36,405 bases of DNA from Wenjunlia tyrosinilytica. Lineage in GTDB: Bacteria; Actinomycetota; Actinomycetes; Streptomycetales; Streptomycetaceae. Location: assembly GCF_014646055.1 (NCBI RefSeq), contig NZ_BMMS01000028.1:72512-108916 (forward strand), written 5' to 3'. Each line of letters starts with the position of its first letter. Position 1 is the first letter of the stretch. A program made the position numbers and the translations under genes. Below, one piece after another: positions 24,403 to 31,257 of this stretch. The notes beneath the pieces were generated by a model. It saw only the letters and a program-made list of their open reading frames with translations. It was not told the DNA's origin and searched no databases.

Positions 24403-25365
24403 TCAGCCCTTGCGGGACTCGACCTCCTCGGTCAGCTGCGGCAGCACCTGGAACAGGTCGCCCACCACGCCGTAGTCGACGAGGTCGAAGATGGGCGCCT
24501 CGGCGTCCTTGTTGATCGCGACGATCGTCTTGGACGTCTGCATACCGGCCCGGTGCTGGATCGCACCCGAGATGCCCGCGGCGATGTACAGCTGCGGGGA
24601 GACGGTCTTGCCGGTCTGGCCCACCTGGTTGGTGTGCGGGTACCAGCCCGCGTCGACCGCGGCGCGGGAGGCGCCGACCGCGGCGCCGAGTGAGTCGGCG
24701 AGGGACTCGACGACGTGGAAGTTCTCCGCGCCGTTGACCCCGCGGCCGCCGGAGACCACGATCGCGGCCTCGGTCAGCTCCGGGCGGCCGGTGGACTCAC
24801 GCGGCGTGCGGGAGACGACCTTGGTGCCCTTGGCGGCGTCGCCGAACGACACTTCCAGCGGCTCCACCGCGCCGGCCGCGGAGGCGGCCTCGGGAGCGGC
24901 CGAGTTGGGCTTCACGGTGATCACCGGAACGCCGTTGGTGACACGGGACTTGACGGTGAACGCGGCAGCGAACGCGGACTGCGTGGCGACCGGTCCGTCG
25001 TCGCCCGCCTCGAGGTCGACGGCGTCCGTGATCAGACCGGAGCCGAGGCGCACCGCGAGGCGCGCGGCGATCTCCTTGCCCTCCGCGGAGGACGGGACGA
25101 GCACGGCGACCGGGCCGACCGCCTCGACGGCCTGCTCCAGCGCGTCGACCTTCGGCACGACGAGGTACCCGCCGAACTCCGGGGCGTCGGCGGCCAGGAC
25201 ACGGGTCGCGCCGTACTCGCCGAGCGTGGAGGCAGCGGTGTCGGCACCGGCGCCGAGGTGCACGGCGACGGGCTCACCGATCCTGCGGGCGATGGTCAGC
25301 AGTTCGAGGGTGGGCTTGCGGACGGCGCCGTCCACGTGGTCGACGAGGACGAGTACTTCAGCCAT
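24403..25365 (-). CDS. etfA: Electron transfer flavoprotein alpha subunit
   Basis: 320-residue FAD-binding subunit. Electrons from acyl-CoA and other dehydrogenases pass to the ETF heterodimer and then to the quinone pool. The N-terminal domain begins MAEVLVLVDHVDGAVRKPT, and the C-terminal FAD domain shows VVSGGRGV, AGWYPHTNQVGQTGKTV and YIAAGISGAIQH, the ETF-alpha signature. Length matches the family. It follows etfB by 49 bp on the same strand in the usual beta-alpha order. A ribosome site AGGAGAAATTTCC precedes ATG 25365. Confidence 0.97.
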   Translation of the reverse strand: MAEVLVLVDHVDGAVRKPTLELLTIARRIGEPVAVHLGAGADTAASTLGEYGATRVLAADAPEFGGYLVVPKVDALEQAVEAVGPVAVLVPSSAEGKEIAARLAVRLGSGLITDAVDLEAGDDGPVATQSAFAAAFTVKSRVTNGVPVITVKPNSAAPEAASAAGAVEPLEVSFGDAAKGTKVVSRTPRESTGRPELTEAAIVVSGGRGVNGAENFHVVESLADSLGAAVGASRAAVDAGWYPHTNQVGQTGKTVSPQLYIAAGISGAIQHRAGMQTSKTIVAINKDAEAPIFDLVDYGVVGDLFQVLPQLTEEVESRKG

Positions 25366-25414
25366 GGAAATTTCTCCTAAAGCGGTTCGAGGGCGGTCGG
25401 CGGACAGGTGCGGG

Positions 25415-26203
25415 TCAGATGAACTTCTGACCGGCCAGGTACTCGGCCAGCTGCTTGCCGCCCTCGCCCTCGTCCTTCACGATCGTGCCCGCGGTGCGCG
25501 CCGGGCGCTCGGTCACACCGTCGACCGCGGTCCAGGAGCCCTCGAGGCCCACGGCGGAGGCGTCCACGCCGAGGTCGGACAGCTCCAGCGCCTCGACCGG
25601 CTTCTTCTTGGCCGCCATGATGCCCTTGAACGACGGGTAGCGGGCCTCACCGGACTGGTCGGTCACGGAGACAACGGCGGGCAGGGACGCCTCGAGCTGC
25701 TCGCTCGCCGCGTCGCCGTCCCGGCGGCCGGTGACCTTGCCGTCCGCGACCGCGACCTCGGACAGCAGCGTGACCTGAGGGGTGCCCAGACGCTCGGCGA
25801 GGATCGCCGGGAGGACACCCATGGTGCCGTCCGTGGAGGCCATGCCGCAGACCACGAGGTCGTAGCCGACGTGCTCGACGGCCTTGGCCAGCACCAGGGA
25901 GGTGCCGAGGACGTCGGTGCCGTGCAGCGCCTCGTCGTTGACGTGGACGGCCTTGTCGGCGCCCATCGAAAGCGCCTTGCGCAGCGCGTCCTTCGCGTCG
26001 TCGCCGCCCATCGTCAGGACGGTGATCTCGGCCTCGCCGCCGTTGGCTTCCTTGATCTGCAGAGCCTGCTCGACCGCGTACTCGTCCAGCTCCGACAGCA
26101 GTCCGTCGACCGCCTCGCGGTCTGTGGTGCGGTCCTCGGCGAAGTGCCGGTCGCCTGTGGCGTCGGGCACGTACTTCACACAGACAACGATCCTCAAGCT
26201 CAC
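25415..26203 (-). CDS. etfB: Electron transfer flavoprotein beta subunit
   Basis: 262-residue AMP-binding subunit that contacts partner dehydrogenases. It starts MSLRIVVCVKYVPDATGD and shows EYAVEQALQIKE, VLTMGGDDAKDALRKALSMG and the loop VCGMASTDGTMGVLPAILAE, all typical of ETF-beta. Start GTG 26203 has AGGAG six nucleotides upstream. A TATGCT box at 26265-26270 (minus strand), 60 bp upstream, is the likely -10, with no clear -35. First gene of the etfBA operon. Confidence 0.97.
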   Translation of the reverse strand: MSLRIVVCVKYVPDATGDRHFAEDRTTDREAVDGLLSELDEYAVEQALQIKEANGGEAEITVLTMGGDDAKDALRKALSMGADKAVHVNDEALHGTDVLGTSLVLAKAVEHVGYDLVVCGMASTDGTMGVLPAILAERLGTPQVTLLSEVAVADGKVTGRRDGDAASEQLEASLPAVVSVTDQSGEARYPSFKGIMAAKKKPVEALELSDLGVDASAVGLEGSWTAVDGVTERPARTAGTIVKDEGEGGKQLAEYLAGQKFI

Positions 26204-26448
26204 GCCTGTCTCCTACTGCATCGGTCACGTCCGGCGCGGCGCGCCCAGGCTGCCGCTCCCTGGCAGCATAGGCGCACCCTACGGACCGGTACGCGCTGTG
26301 TACTGGTCCGCGGTTACCAGGCAATTACCGATGAACCCATAGCCGGAGCGCAAGGACCTGAAACTGTGAAACGTGGCACTCAGTGCCAGCAATTTACGTC
26401 CCTCAGTGCCGCACACGTGCCGTCGGCATGCCGTCCGCGAGCCGTCTC

Positions 26449-27174
26449 TCAGTGCCGCAGGGCGTTGAAGCCGCCCTGGTGGTACAGGAGCGGTCGCCCG
26501 GGGCTGGTGGGGTCCAACGCGACCGCCTCCGCGAGGACGAGGCGGTGGTCCCCCGCCGGGATCCTGGCGGCCACCCGGCAGACGAGCCACGCCAGGACAC
26601 CGTCGAGCAGGGGGACTCCATGGGGTCCGGGACGCCAGGAAGTCCCACCGAAGCGGTCGGCGCCCTTGCGGGCGAAGGTCGCGGCGAGCTCCTGCTGGTG
26701 CTCGCCGAGGATGTGCACGCCGACGTACTCGGCGCGGGCGAGCGTGGGCCAGCTCGAGGAGCCGGTACCGGCTCCGAAGGAGAGCAGGGGAGGCTCGGCG
26801 GCGACGGAGCCGACCGAGGTGGCGGTGAAGCCCACCGGCCCCTCGTCGCCCGTCGCGGTGATCACCGCGACGCCGGCGGCGTGCTGGCGGAAGACGGCGC
26901 GGAACAGGTCGGCCGAGGCGGGCGCGGGTGCCTCCCGCGGGCCGGCGGCATCTCGCGCGCCGGTCGCTTCGTGCGGGCCGGTCGCCCGTGGAGCGGCGTC
27001 GTGCGGGCCGGAGGCGCGCGGATCGGAGTCGTGCGGATCGGAGTCGTGCGGATCGGAGTCGCGCGGATCGGAGTCGCGCGGATCGGAGTCGTGCGGATCG
27101 GAGTCGTGCGCGCCGGACGCGCGCGGGTCGGCGTTGCGCAGATCGGCTTCGTGCAGGTCGGCGGAGGCCGTCAT
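26449..27174 (-). CDS. Flavin reductase family protein
   Basis: 241-residue FMN-binding split-barrel protein. The catalytic domain covers about residues 85-240 (contains FRAVFRQHAAGVAVITATG and GFTATSVGSVAAEPPLLSF, the flavin phosphate loop). Family members supply reduced FMN/FAD to two-component monooxygenases, including those that release sulfite from organosulfonates. The first 80 residues are a disordered stretch built from six HDSDP/RDSDP-type repeats encoded by a 15-bp minisatellite, an odd addition to a normally compact enzyme. The start ATG 27174 lies 50 nt after a short leader peptide gene, which suggests regulation by sulfur supply. Confidence 0.88.
   Translation of the reverse strand: MTASADLHEADLRNADPRASGAHDSDPHDSDPRDSDPRDSDPHDSDPHDSDPRASGPHDAAPRATGPHEATGARDAAGPREAPAPASADLFRAVFRQHAAGVAVITATGDEGPVGFTATSVGSVAAEPPLLSFGAGTGSSSWPTLARAEYVGVHILGEHQQELAATFARKGADRFGGTSWRPGPHGVPLLDGVLAWLVCRVAARIPAGDHRLVLAEAVALDPTSPGRPLLYHQGGFNALRH
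27020..27109 (-). repeat. 15-bp minisatellite inside the flavin reductase gene
   Basis: Six tandem copies of a 15-bp unit (plus strand GGATCGGAGTCGTGC; the two middle copies differ at one base) encode D-S-D-P-(H/R) pentapeptides in the N-terminal extension. All six units preserve frame. Confidence 0.95.
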
Positions 27175-27224
27175 GAGTACGGGTGTCCTTCGTGGTCGGC
27201 GGGTCGAGCAGGCTGCGAGGCGTG

Positions 27225-27305
27225 TCAGCCGCTCGAACAGCGGGAACCGGCGTGCCGCACCAGGTCCAGGTGCACTCGGGCGTACAGAAGGGGGCCGTAC
27301 CACAT
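27225..27305 (-). CDS. Short regulatory leader peptide upstream of the flavin reductase
   Basis: 26-codon frame beginning MWYGPLLYARVHLDLVRHAG and ending RCSSG. The core R-V-H-L-D-L-V-R-H-A is shared with the peptide upstream of cysteine dioxygenase in this window (29885-29974), and a cysteine codon lies near the end in both. Short peptides of this look are annotated as putative leader peptides before sulfur-metabolism genes of actinomycetes. A promoter TTGACG (27336-27341) with 18-bp spacer and CACTCT (27312-27317) ends 6 nt before the ATG, so the mRNA is probably leaderless. The flavin reductase starts 50 nt after the stop. Too short for standard gene callers. Confidence 0.75.
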   Translation of the reverse strand: MWYGPLLYARVHLDLVRHAGSRCSSG

Positions 27306-27311
27306 AGCGTC

Positions 27312-27341
27312 AGAGTGACGATTCCGGTCCCGCCCCGTCAA
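27312..27341 (-). promoter_or_regulatory. Promoter of the leader peptide / flavin reductase operon
   Basis: TTGACG at 27336-27341 and CACTCT at 27312-27317 (minus strand) with an 18-bp spacer. The -35 is good, the -10 is moderate. The palindrome CGTCA-N3-TGACG (27308-27320) overlaps the -10 and could bind a regulator. Confidence 0.55.
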
Positions 27342-27367
27342 GACGGCCCCGGGAGATGGGACGAGGA

Positions 27368-27802
27368 TCACCGGTCGTCACCGCCTTCCGCGACGGCCCT
27401 GCCCAGGGCGGCGATCACATCGGCCCTCCTCGGCTGCCCGGACGCCCGGCGCACCAGCGCACCGTCCGCGTCGAGGACGAGCACCGTCGGCGTACGCAGG
27501 ATGGACAGCGCGCGGACCAGTTCCAGACGGGCCTCGGCGTTCACCTCGATATGCGTGACGCCCTCCACCATCGAGGCGACGTCCGCCAGCACCCTGCGGG
27601 TGGCCCGGCACGGCTGGCAGAAGGCACTGGAGAACTGCACCAGGGTGGCCCTCGTCCCCAGCGGCCCGCCGAGCTGCGCGGCCGTCAGCCGCACCCCCGT
27701 ATCGCCCGAACGCACCCGCAGCCTCCCGTCGCGGCGCGCGCGCAGCAGGCCGAAAGCCCCCGCCGACGCGAGCACCGCAAGACACACCATCAGACCGGTC
27801 AT
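27368..27802 (-). CDS. Membrane-anchored thioredoxin-like protein
   Basis: 144-residue protein with one N-terminal membrane segment (about residues 3-21) and a thioredoxin-fold domain. The active site is C62-Q-P-C65 in FSSAFCQPCRATRR, and the cis-proline strand is seen in RTPTVLVLD. It likely acts as a disulfide reductant or exchange protein on the outer face of the membrane. ATG 27802 is chosen for the GAGG five nucleotides upstream; a GTG two codons earlier is the alternative. Divergent from a DUF4395 membrane protein, a common partner of thioredoxin-like genes in streptomycetes. Confidence 0.87.
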   Translation of the reverse strand: MTGLMVCLAVLASAGAFGLLRARRDGRLRVRSGDTGVRLTAAQLGGPLGTRATLVQFSSAFCQPCRATRRVLADVASMVEGVTHIEVNAEARLELVRALSILRTPTVLVLDADGALVRRASGQPRRADVIAALGRAVAEGGDDR

Positions 27803-27877
27803 CCCCACCTCAAGCGTTCACACAGCCTTATTGATTCCCGCGGGTCGCCCCGGCCGCCGGGGGGAACTCAAGCTGCC

Positions 27878-28294
27878 ATGCAAGCCATCGACCCCCGCGG
27901 GGCACGGTTCTCCGCCGCCCTCACCACACTCGTCCTGGCCGCGGTGCTCGTCACCGGCAGCGGCCCGCTCCTCGCCGTGCAGGCGCTCCTCTTCGCGCTC
28001 GGCGCAGCCGGCGGTGTCCGGCGCACGCCGTACGCCTGGCTGTTCCGCGTTCTGGTGCGGCCCCGCATCGGCCCTCCCGCCGTGGCCGAGGACCCCCGGC
28101 CACCCCGCTTCGCGCAGGGCGTCGGCCTGCTCTTCTGCGCGGTGGGACTGGTCGGCTGGTTCGCCGGACCGCCATGGCTGGGCCTGGCGGCGACCGGCTG
28201 CGCACTGGCCGCCGCGTTCCTCAACGCCGCCTTCGGCCTCTGCCTGGGCTGCGAGATGTACCTGCTGGTGCACCGGACCCTGCGCACGACGTGA
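27878..28294 (+). CDS. DUF4395 membrane protein
   Basis: 138-residue integral membrane protein of unknown function. It begins MQAIDPRGARFSAALTTLVL, which fits the DUF4395 entry sequence, and has about four hydrophobic segments. A C122-L-G-C125-E pair near the C-terminus suggests redox chemistry, and it faces a thioredoxin-like gene 75 bp away. The pair may form a membrane thiol relay; this is inference from motif and neighbour only. Confidence 0.82.
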   Translation: MQAIDPRGARFSAALTTLVLAAVLVTGSGPLLAVQALLFALGAAGGVRRTPYAWLFRVLVRPRIGPPAVAEDPRPPRFAQGVGLLFCAVGLVGWFAGPPWLGLAATGCALAAAFLNAAFGLCLGCEMYLLVHRTLRTT

Positions 28295-28419
28295 CGAGTA
28301 TCTCCGCCCGCTCCGGTCCCCGAAGGTGACAGATGGTGCCCGCACGGGGGAACATCTGCCGACAGGCCGAACCTACGGCTGCGTACCTTGTCCCCCGGGG
28401 CCAGGAAAGGTGTTCCCAC

Positions 28420-29136
28420 GTGGCAGAACTCGTCTATCCCCCGGTCATCGGGGTGGCGCACACGATGTTCCGCGCCTTCGATCTCAGGATCGACCTGGCG
28501 GGTTCGGAGAACATCCCCCGCAAGGGCGGGGCGCTGCTGGTGAGCAACCACATCGGCTACCTGGACTTCGTCTTCTGCGGTCTGGCCGCCCGGCCCGCCA
28601 AGCGGCTGGTGCGCTTCATGGCCAAGAAGTCGGTGTTCGACCACAAGATCTCCGGACCCCTCATGCGGGCGATGCACCACATCCCCGTGGACCGGGCGGA
28701 CGGCGTGCATGCCTTCCAGCACGCGCTCAAGGCGCTGCGCTCCGGGGAGATCGTGGGGGTCTTCCCGGAGGCGACGATCAGCCGTTCGTTCACGCTCAAG
28801 CAGTTCAAGACCGGCGCCGCCCGCCTCGCGACGGAGGCGGGCGTGCCACTGCTGCCGATGGCCGTGTGGGGGACGCAGCGGGTGTGGACCAAGGGCCGCC
28901 CGCGCAACTTCTCGCGCAGCCACATCCCGATCTCCATCCGTGTCGGCGAGGCCGTGCACCCCGGCGCGGACGAGAAGCCGGGCAAGCTGACACTGCGCCT
29001 GCGCGACCGGATCGCGGAGTTGCTTGGCGACGCCCAGCGCGACTACCCCGACCGGCCGAAGGGCCCGGAGGACTCGTGGTGGCTGCCCGCCCACATGGGG
29101 GGCACCGCTCCCACTCCGGAAGAAGCCAGGGACTAG
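28420..29136 (+). CDS. 1-acyl-sn-glycerol-3-phosphate acyltransferase (PlsC family)
   Basis: 238-residue membrane-associated acyltransferase that transfers an acyl chain to lysophosphatidic acid or a related acceptor in phospholipid synthesis. The catalytic NHIGYLD (H44 and D49, HX4D) and the acceptor motif FPEAT at 115-119 (usual FPEGT) are visible. GTG 28420 is chosen for AGGAAAGG upstream; the open frame extends further without similarity. TACCTT at 28384-28389 could be its -10. Confidence 0.92.
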   Translation: MAELVYPPVIGVAHTMFRAFDLRIDLAGSENIPRKGGALLVSNHIGYLDFVFCGLAARPAKRLVRFMAKKSVFDHKISGPLMRAMHHIPVDRADGVHAFQHALKALRSGEIVGVFPEATISRSFTLKQFKTGAARLATEAGVPLLPMAVWGTQRVWTKGRPRNFSRSHIPISIRVGEAVHPGADEKPGKLTLRLRDRIAELLGDAQRDYPDRPKGPEDSWWLPAHMGGTAPTPEEARD

Positions 29137-29222
29137 CGGGGACCGGCCACGGCCGGGCACATCCCGGACGGCCGCGACCGCGCCGGCCCCGCGGACCCGC
29201 TCGACGGCGTGCCGACGGCGGG

Positions 29223-29801
29223 TCACCAGTCCTCGGAGCGCTCCACCGCCTTGAGGGTGAGCACATTGCCCTTGCGCCCGTACCGGTGGATCACCGGCAC
29301 CAAGGGGTGGTAGACGTGCACGGAGATCGCGTACTCGGTCTCCGACTCGTTGACGACCTGGTGGACATGCCGGGGGCCGAAGGCGCGCCCCTGGCCGGGT
29401 CCCAGCTCACGGGTGCGGTCCTGGCCCTCCAGCAGCTCCAGCGTCCGCCAGCCCCCGGTGGGCAGCTCCGTGGCGAGGGAGTACTCCGTCAGCCCGCCCA
29501 CGGCGGTGACGAACGCCCCCGAGGAGCCTCCGTGGTCGTGCCAGCCGGTCTCACTGCCGGGCGGCCAGGCCAGCAGCCATGCTTCGCAGCCGCCGGGACC
29601 CTCGAGACGCCGCCAGCTGCGCTCGAACGTCTCGGGCTTGAGACTGGCGATGAGCTCCGCGTCGGCGGCGCTGCGGCGAGCGAAGTCCAGCAGCTCGGCC
29701 AGGGAGGGCAGGTCCGCGCGAGGGCGGGTGCCGGGCCGGGCGGACGTGTGGTCGGGGTTCGGCTGTGCGGGGGCCTGGACGGCCGCGGGCGCCTGGGTCA
29801 T
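29223..29801 (-). CDS. Cysteine dioxygenase (cupin)
   Basis: 192-residue non-haem iron enzyme that oxidises cysteine to cysteine sulfinate. The cupin motif 1 reads GWHDHGGSSGAF (two His iron ligands) and motif 2 GPRHVHQVVN (third His). The first 35 residues are a low-complexity P/A tail. ATG 29801 is taken as start; an in-frame TTG two codons upstream is the alternative, and no ribosome site is clear. A leader peptide gene ends 83 nt upstream, with a strong hairpin in between, suggesting control by cysteine supply. Confidence 0.9.
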   Translation of the reverse strand: MTQAPAAVQAPAQPNPDHTSARPGTRPRADLPSLAELLDFARRSAADAELIASLKPETFERSWRRLEGPGGCEAWLLAWPPGSETGWHDHGGSSGAFVTAVGGLTEYSLATELPTGGWRTLELLEGQDRTRELGPGQGRAFGPRHVHQVVNESETEYAISVHVYHPLVPVIHRYGRKGNVLTLKAVERSEDW

Positions 29802-29831
29802 GGTCAAGGAATGTCACCACCGCTGAGAAGT

Positions 29832-29861
29832 CCCTGCCGGCGCCCTCGGGCGCGGACAGGG
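29832..29861 (-). promoter_or_regulatory. Attenuator-like hairpin before cysteine dioxygenase
   Basis: CCCTG/CAGGG outer arms and a GCGCCC/GGGCGC inner stem form a 30-nt GC-rich hairpin between the leader peptide stop and the cysteine dioxygenase start. It is well placed to halt transcription or translation depending on ribosome progress on the leader. The structure is seen; the mechanism is inferred. Confidence 0.55.
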
Positions 29862-29884
29862 TGGAACGACCGGACTGGGGTGCT

Positions 29885-29974
29885 TCAGCTGCTTGGGCGG
29901 TGACACAGCGCGCTCGCGTGCCGGACCAGGTCCACATGCACGCGCGCGAAAAGCAGCAGCTCGACAGTCGTCAC
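29885..29974 (-). CDS. Short regulatory leader peptide upstream of cysteine dioxygenase
   Basis: 29-codon frame that begins (GTG) VTTVELLLFARV, continues HVDLVRHASALC and ends HRPSS. The motif R-V-H-V-D-L-V-R-H-A-S-A-L-C is the hallmark of the putative leader peptides found before sulfur-assimilation and cysteine genes in actinomycetes. A TACGCT -10 box (29982-29987, minus strand) stops 7 nt before the GTG, so the transcript probably starts at the codon itself. Not reported by usual gene callers because of its size. It is the sister of the peptide at 27225-27305. Confidence 0.85.
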   Translation of the reverse strand: MTTVELLLFARVHVDLVRHASALCHRPSS

Positions 29975-29981
29975 GGGCGAC

Positions 29982-29987
29982 AGCGTA
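29982..29987 (-). promoter_or_regulatory. -10 box of the cysteine dioxygenase leader
   Basis: TACGCT on the minus strand, 7 nt before the leader GTG, fits TANNNT at the spacing of a leaderless start. No convincing -35 is present. Confidence 0.5.
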
Positions 29988-30058
29988 TCCGATGACCGTC
30001 CGCCCGGTCGCGGCGCGGACTGCCCGTCTCACCCAGTGAACGCGTTGGGAACCGCGAA

Positions 30059-30097
30059 ACGCCCCACCGCGGTCCCCCTCGGAACCGGGCGGGGCGT
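30059..30097 (-). terminator. Putative hairpin terminator of the threonine aldolase operon
   Basis: On the minus strand ACGCCCC and GGGGCGT are 7-bp outer arms around a GC-rich 25-nt centre, followed by TTC. It lies about 70 bp after the threonine aldolase stop. Moderate strength. Confidence 0.5.
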
Positions 30098-30140
30098 CTC
30101 GAGCATCCAGCGGGCCTCCCGCTCGGCCTTCCCTTCGGCG

Positions 30141-30190
30141 CCACCGCTTGGCGATCTCCTCGACGCTACCGCTTGGCCATCTCCTCGAGG
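30141..30190. repeat. 25-bp tandem duplication across the threonine aldolase stop codon
   Basis: 30141-30165 and 30166-30190 agree at 22 of 25 positions. The second copy encodes the natural C-terminus (EEMAKR and stop TAG); the first lies just beyond the stop and would read EEIAKRW, the stop having become TGG. Confidence 0.9.
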
Positions 30191-31257
30191 ATGGCCGCCG
30201 CGAACGAGTCGATGTCGTCCTCGGTGGTGTCGAACGAGGCCATCCAGCGCACCTCGCCGGTGTGCTCGTTCCAGAAATAGAAGCGGTAGCGCTTCTGGAG
30301 CCGCTCGCTGACGTCCCTCGGCAGGATCGCGAACACGGCGTTGGCCTGGACCGGACGGACGACCGTGACCCCGTCGATGTCCCGCACCGCGGTTTCGAGG
30401 CGCTCGGCCATCGCGTTGGAGTGGCGGGCGTTGCGCAGCCACAGGTCCCCGGCGAGCAGGGCCTCGAACTGCACCGAGACGAACCGCATCTTGGAGGCGA
30501 GCTGCATCGACATCTTGCGCAGGTACTTCACCCCGCGCGCGACGTCCGGGTTGAGGACGACGACGCACTCGCCGAACAGCAGGCCGTTCTTGGTGCCGCC
30601 GAACGACAGCAGGTCGACCCCGGCGTCGGTGGTGAACTCCCGCAGCGGCACGTCCAGCGTGGCCGCGGCGTTGGCGATCCGTGAGCCGTCCATGTGCACG
30701 ACCATGCCGCGCTCGTGGGCGTGCTCGCAGATGGCCCGGACCTCCTCGACGCCGTAGCAGGTGCCGAGTTCGGTGGTCTGGGTGATCGAGACGGCCAGCG
30801 GCTGCGCGCGGTGCTCGTCGCCCCAGCCCCAGGCCTGGCGGTCGATCAGCTCGGGGGTGAGCTTGCCGTCGGGCGTGGGCACGGTGAGCAGCTTCAGTCC
30901 GCCCATCTTCTCGGGCGCGCCGCACTCGTCCACATGGATGTGGGCGCTCTCGGCCGCGACGACGGCCCCCCAGCGCTCGGAGACGGACTGCAGGGCGACG
31001 ACGTTGGCTCCGGTGCCGTTGAAGACCGGGAACGCCTCGGCCCGGGGGCCGAAGTGCCTGCGGAAGACGTCCTGGAGGTGGCCGGTGTAGTCGTCCTCGC
31101 CGTAGGCGACCTGGTGGCCGCCGTTGGCGAGGGCGACCGCGGCGAGGATCTCCGGGTGGACCCCCGCGTAGTTGTCGCTCGCGAAGCCGCGCACCGCCGG
31201 GTCGTGGTGGCGCGCGGCGTCGGTCGTGTGCGGGTCGTGCTGGTCGTTCGAGGTCAC
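30166..31257 (-). CDS. Low-specificity threonine aldolase family enzyme
   Basis: 363-residue PLP enzyme, fold type I, that cleaves L-threonine or other beta-hydroxy amino acids to glycine plus an aldehyde. FASDNYAGVHPEILAA is the family N-terminus, HMDGSRIANA holds the PLP aspartate, and SFGGTKNGLL carries the Schiff-base lysine (K223). Length is normal. GTG 31257 overlaps the stop of the SDR gene by 4 bp (GTGA), so the two are coupled; GTG 31272 is an alternative. Third gene of the DUF6421 - SDR - aldolase operon. The last codons are tandemly duplicated beyond the stop. Confidence 0.93.
   Translation of the reverse strand: MTSNDQHDPHTTDAARHHDPAVRGFASDNYAGVHPEILAAVALANGGHQVAYGEDDYTGHLQDVFRRHFGPRAEAFPVFNGTGANVVALQSVSERWGAVVAAESAHIHVDECGAPEKMGGLKLLTVPTPDGKLTPELIDRQAWGWGDEHRAQPLAVSITQTTELGTCYGVEEVRAICEHAHERGMVVHMDGSRIANAAATLDVPLREFTTDAGVDLLSFGGTKNGLLFGECVVVLNPDVARGVKYLRKMSMQLASKMRFVSVQFEALLAGDLWLRNARHSNAMAERLETAVRDIDGVTVVRPVQANAVFAILPRDVSERLQKRYRFYFWNEHTGEVRWMASFDTTEDDIDSFAAAILEEMAKR

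Noticed and set aside
26928-27176. Plus-strand frame rich in R-A-D-R-S repeats
   Set aside because: It is the antisense reading of the minisatellite in the flavin reductase gene.
27803-27877. SigR-type promoter for the thioredoxin-like gene (GGGAAT)
   Set aside because: The -10 at the right distance reads GCT instead of GTT and the start would fall within a few nucleotides of the ATG; kept only as a weak remark.
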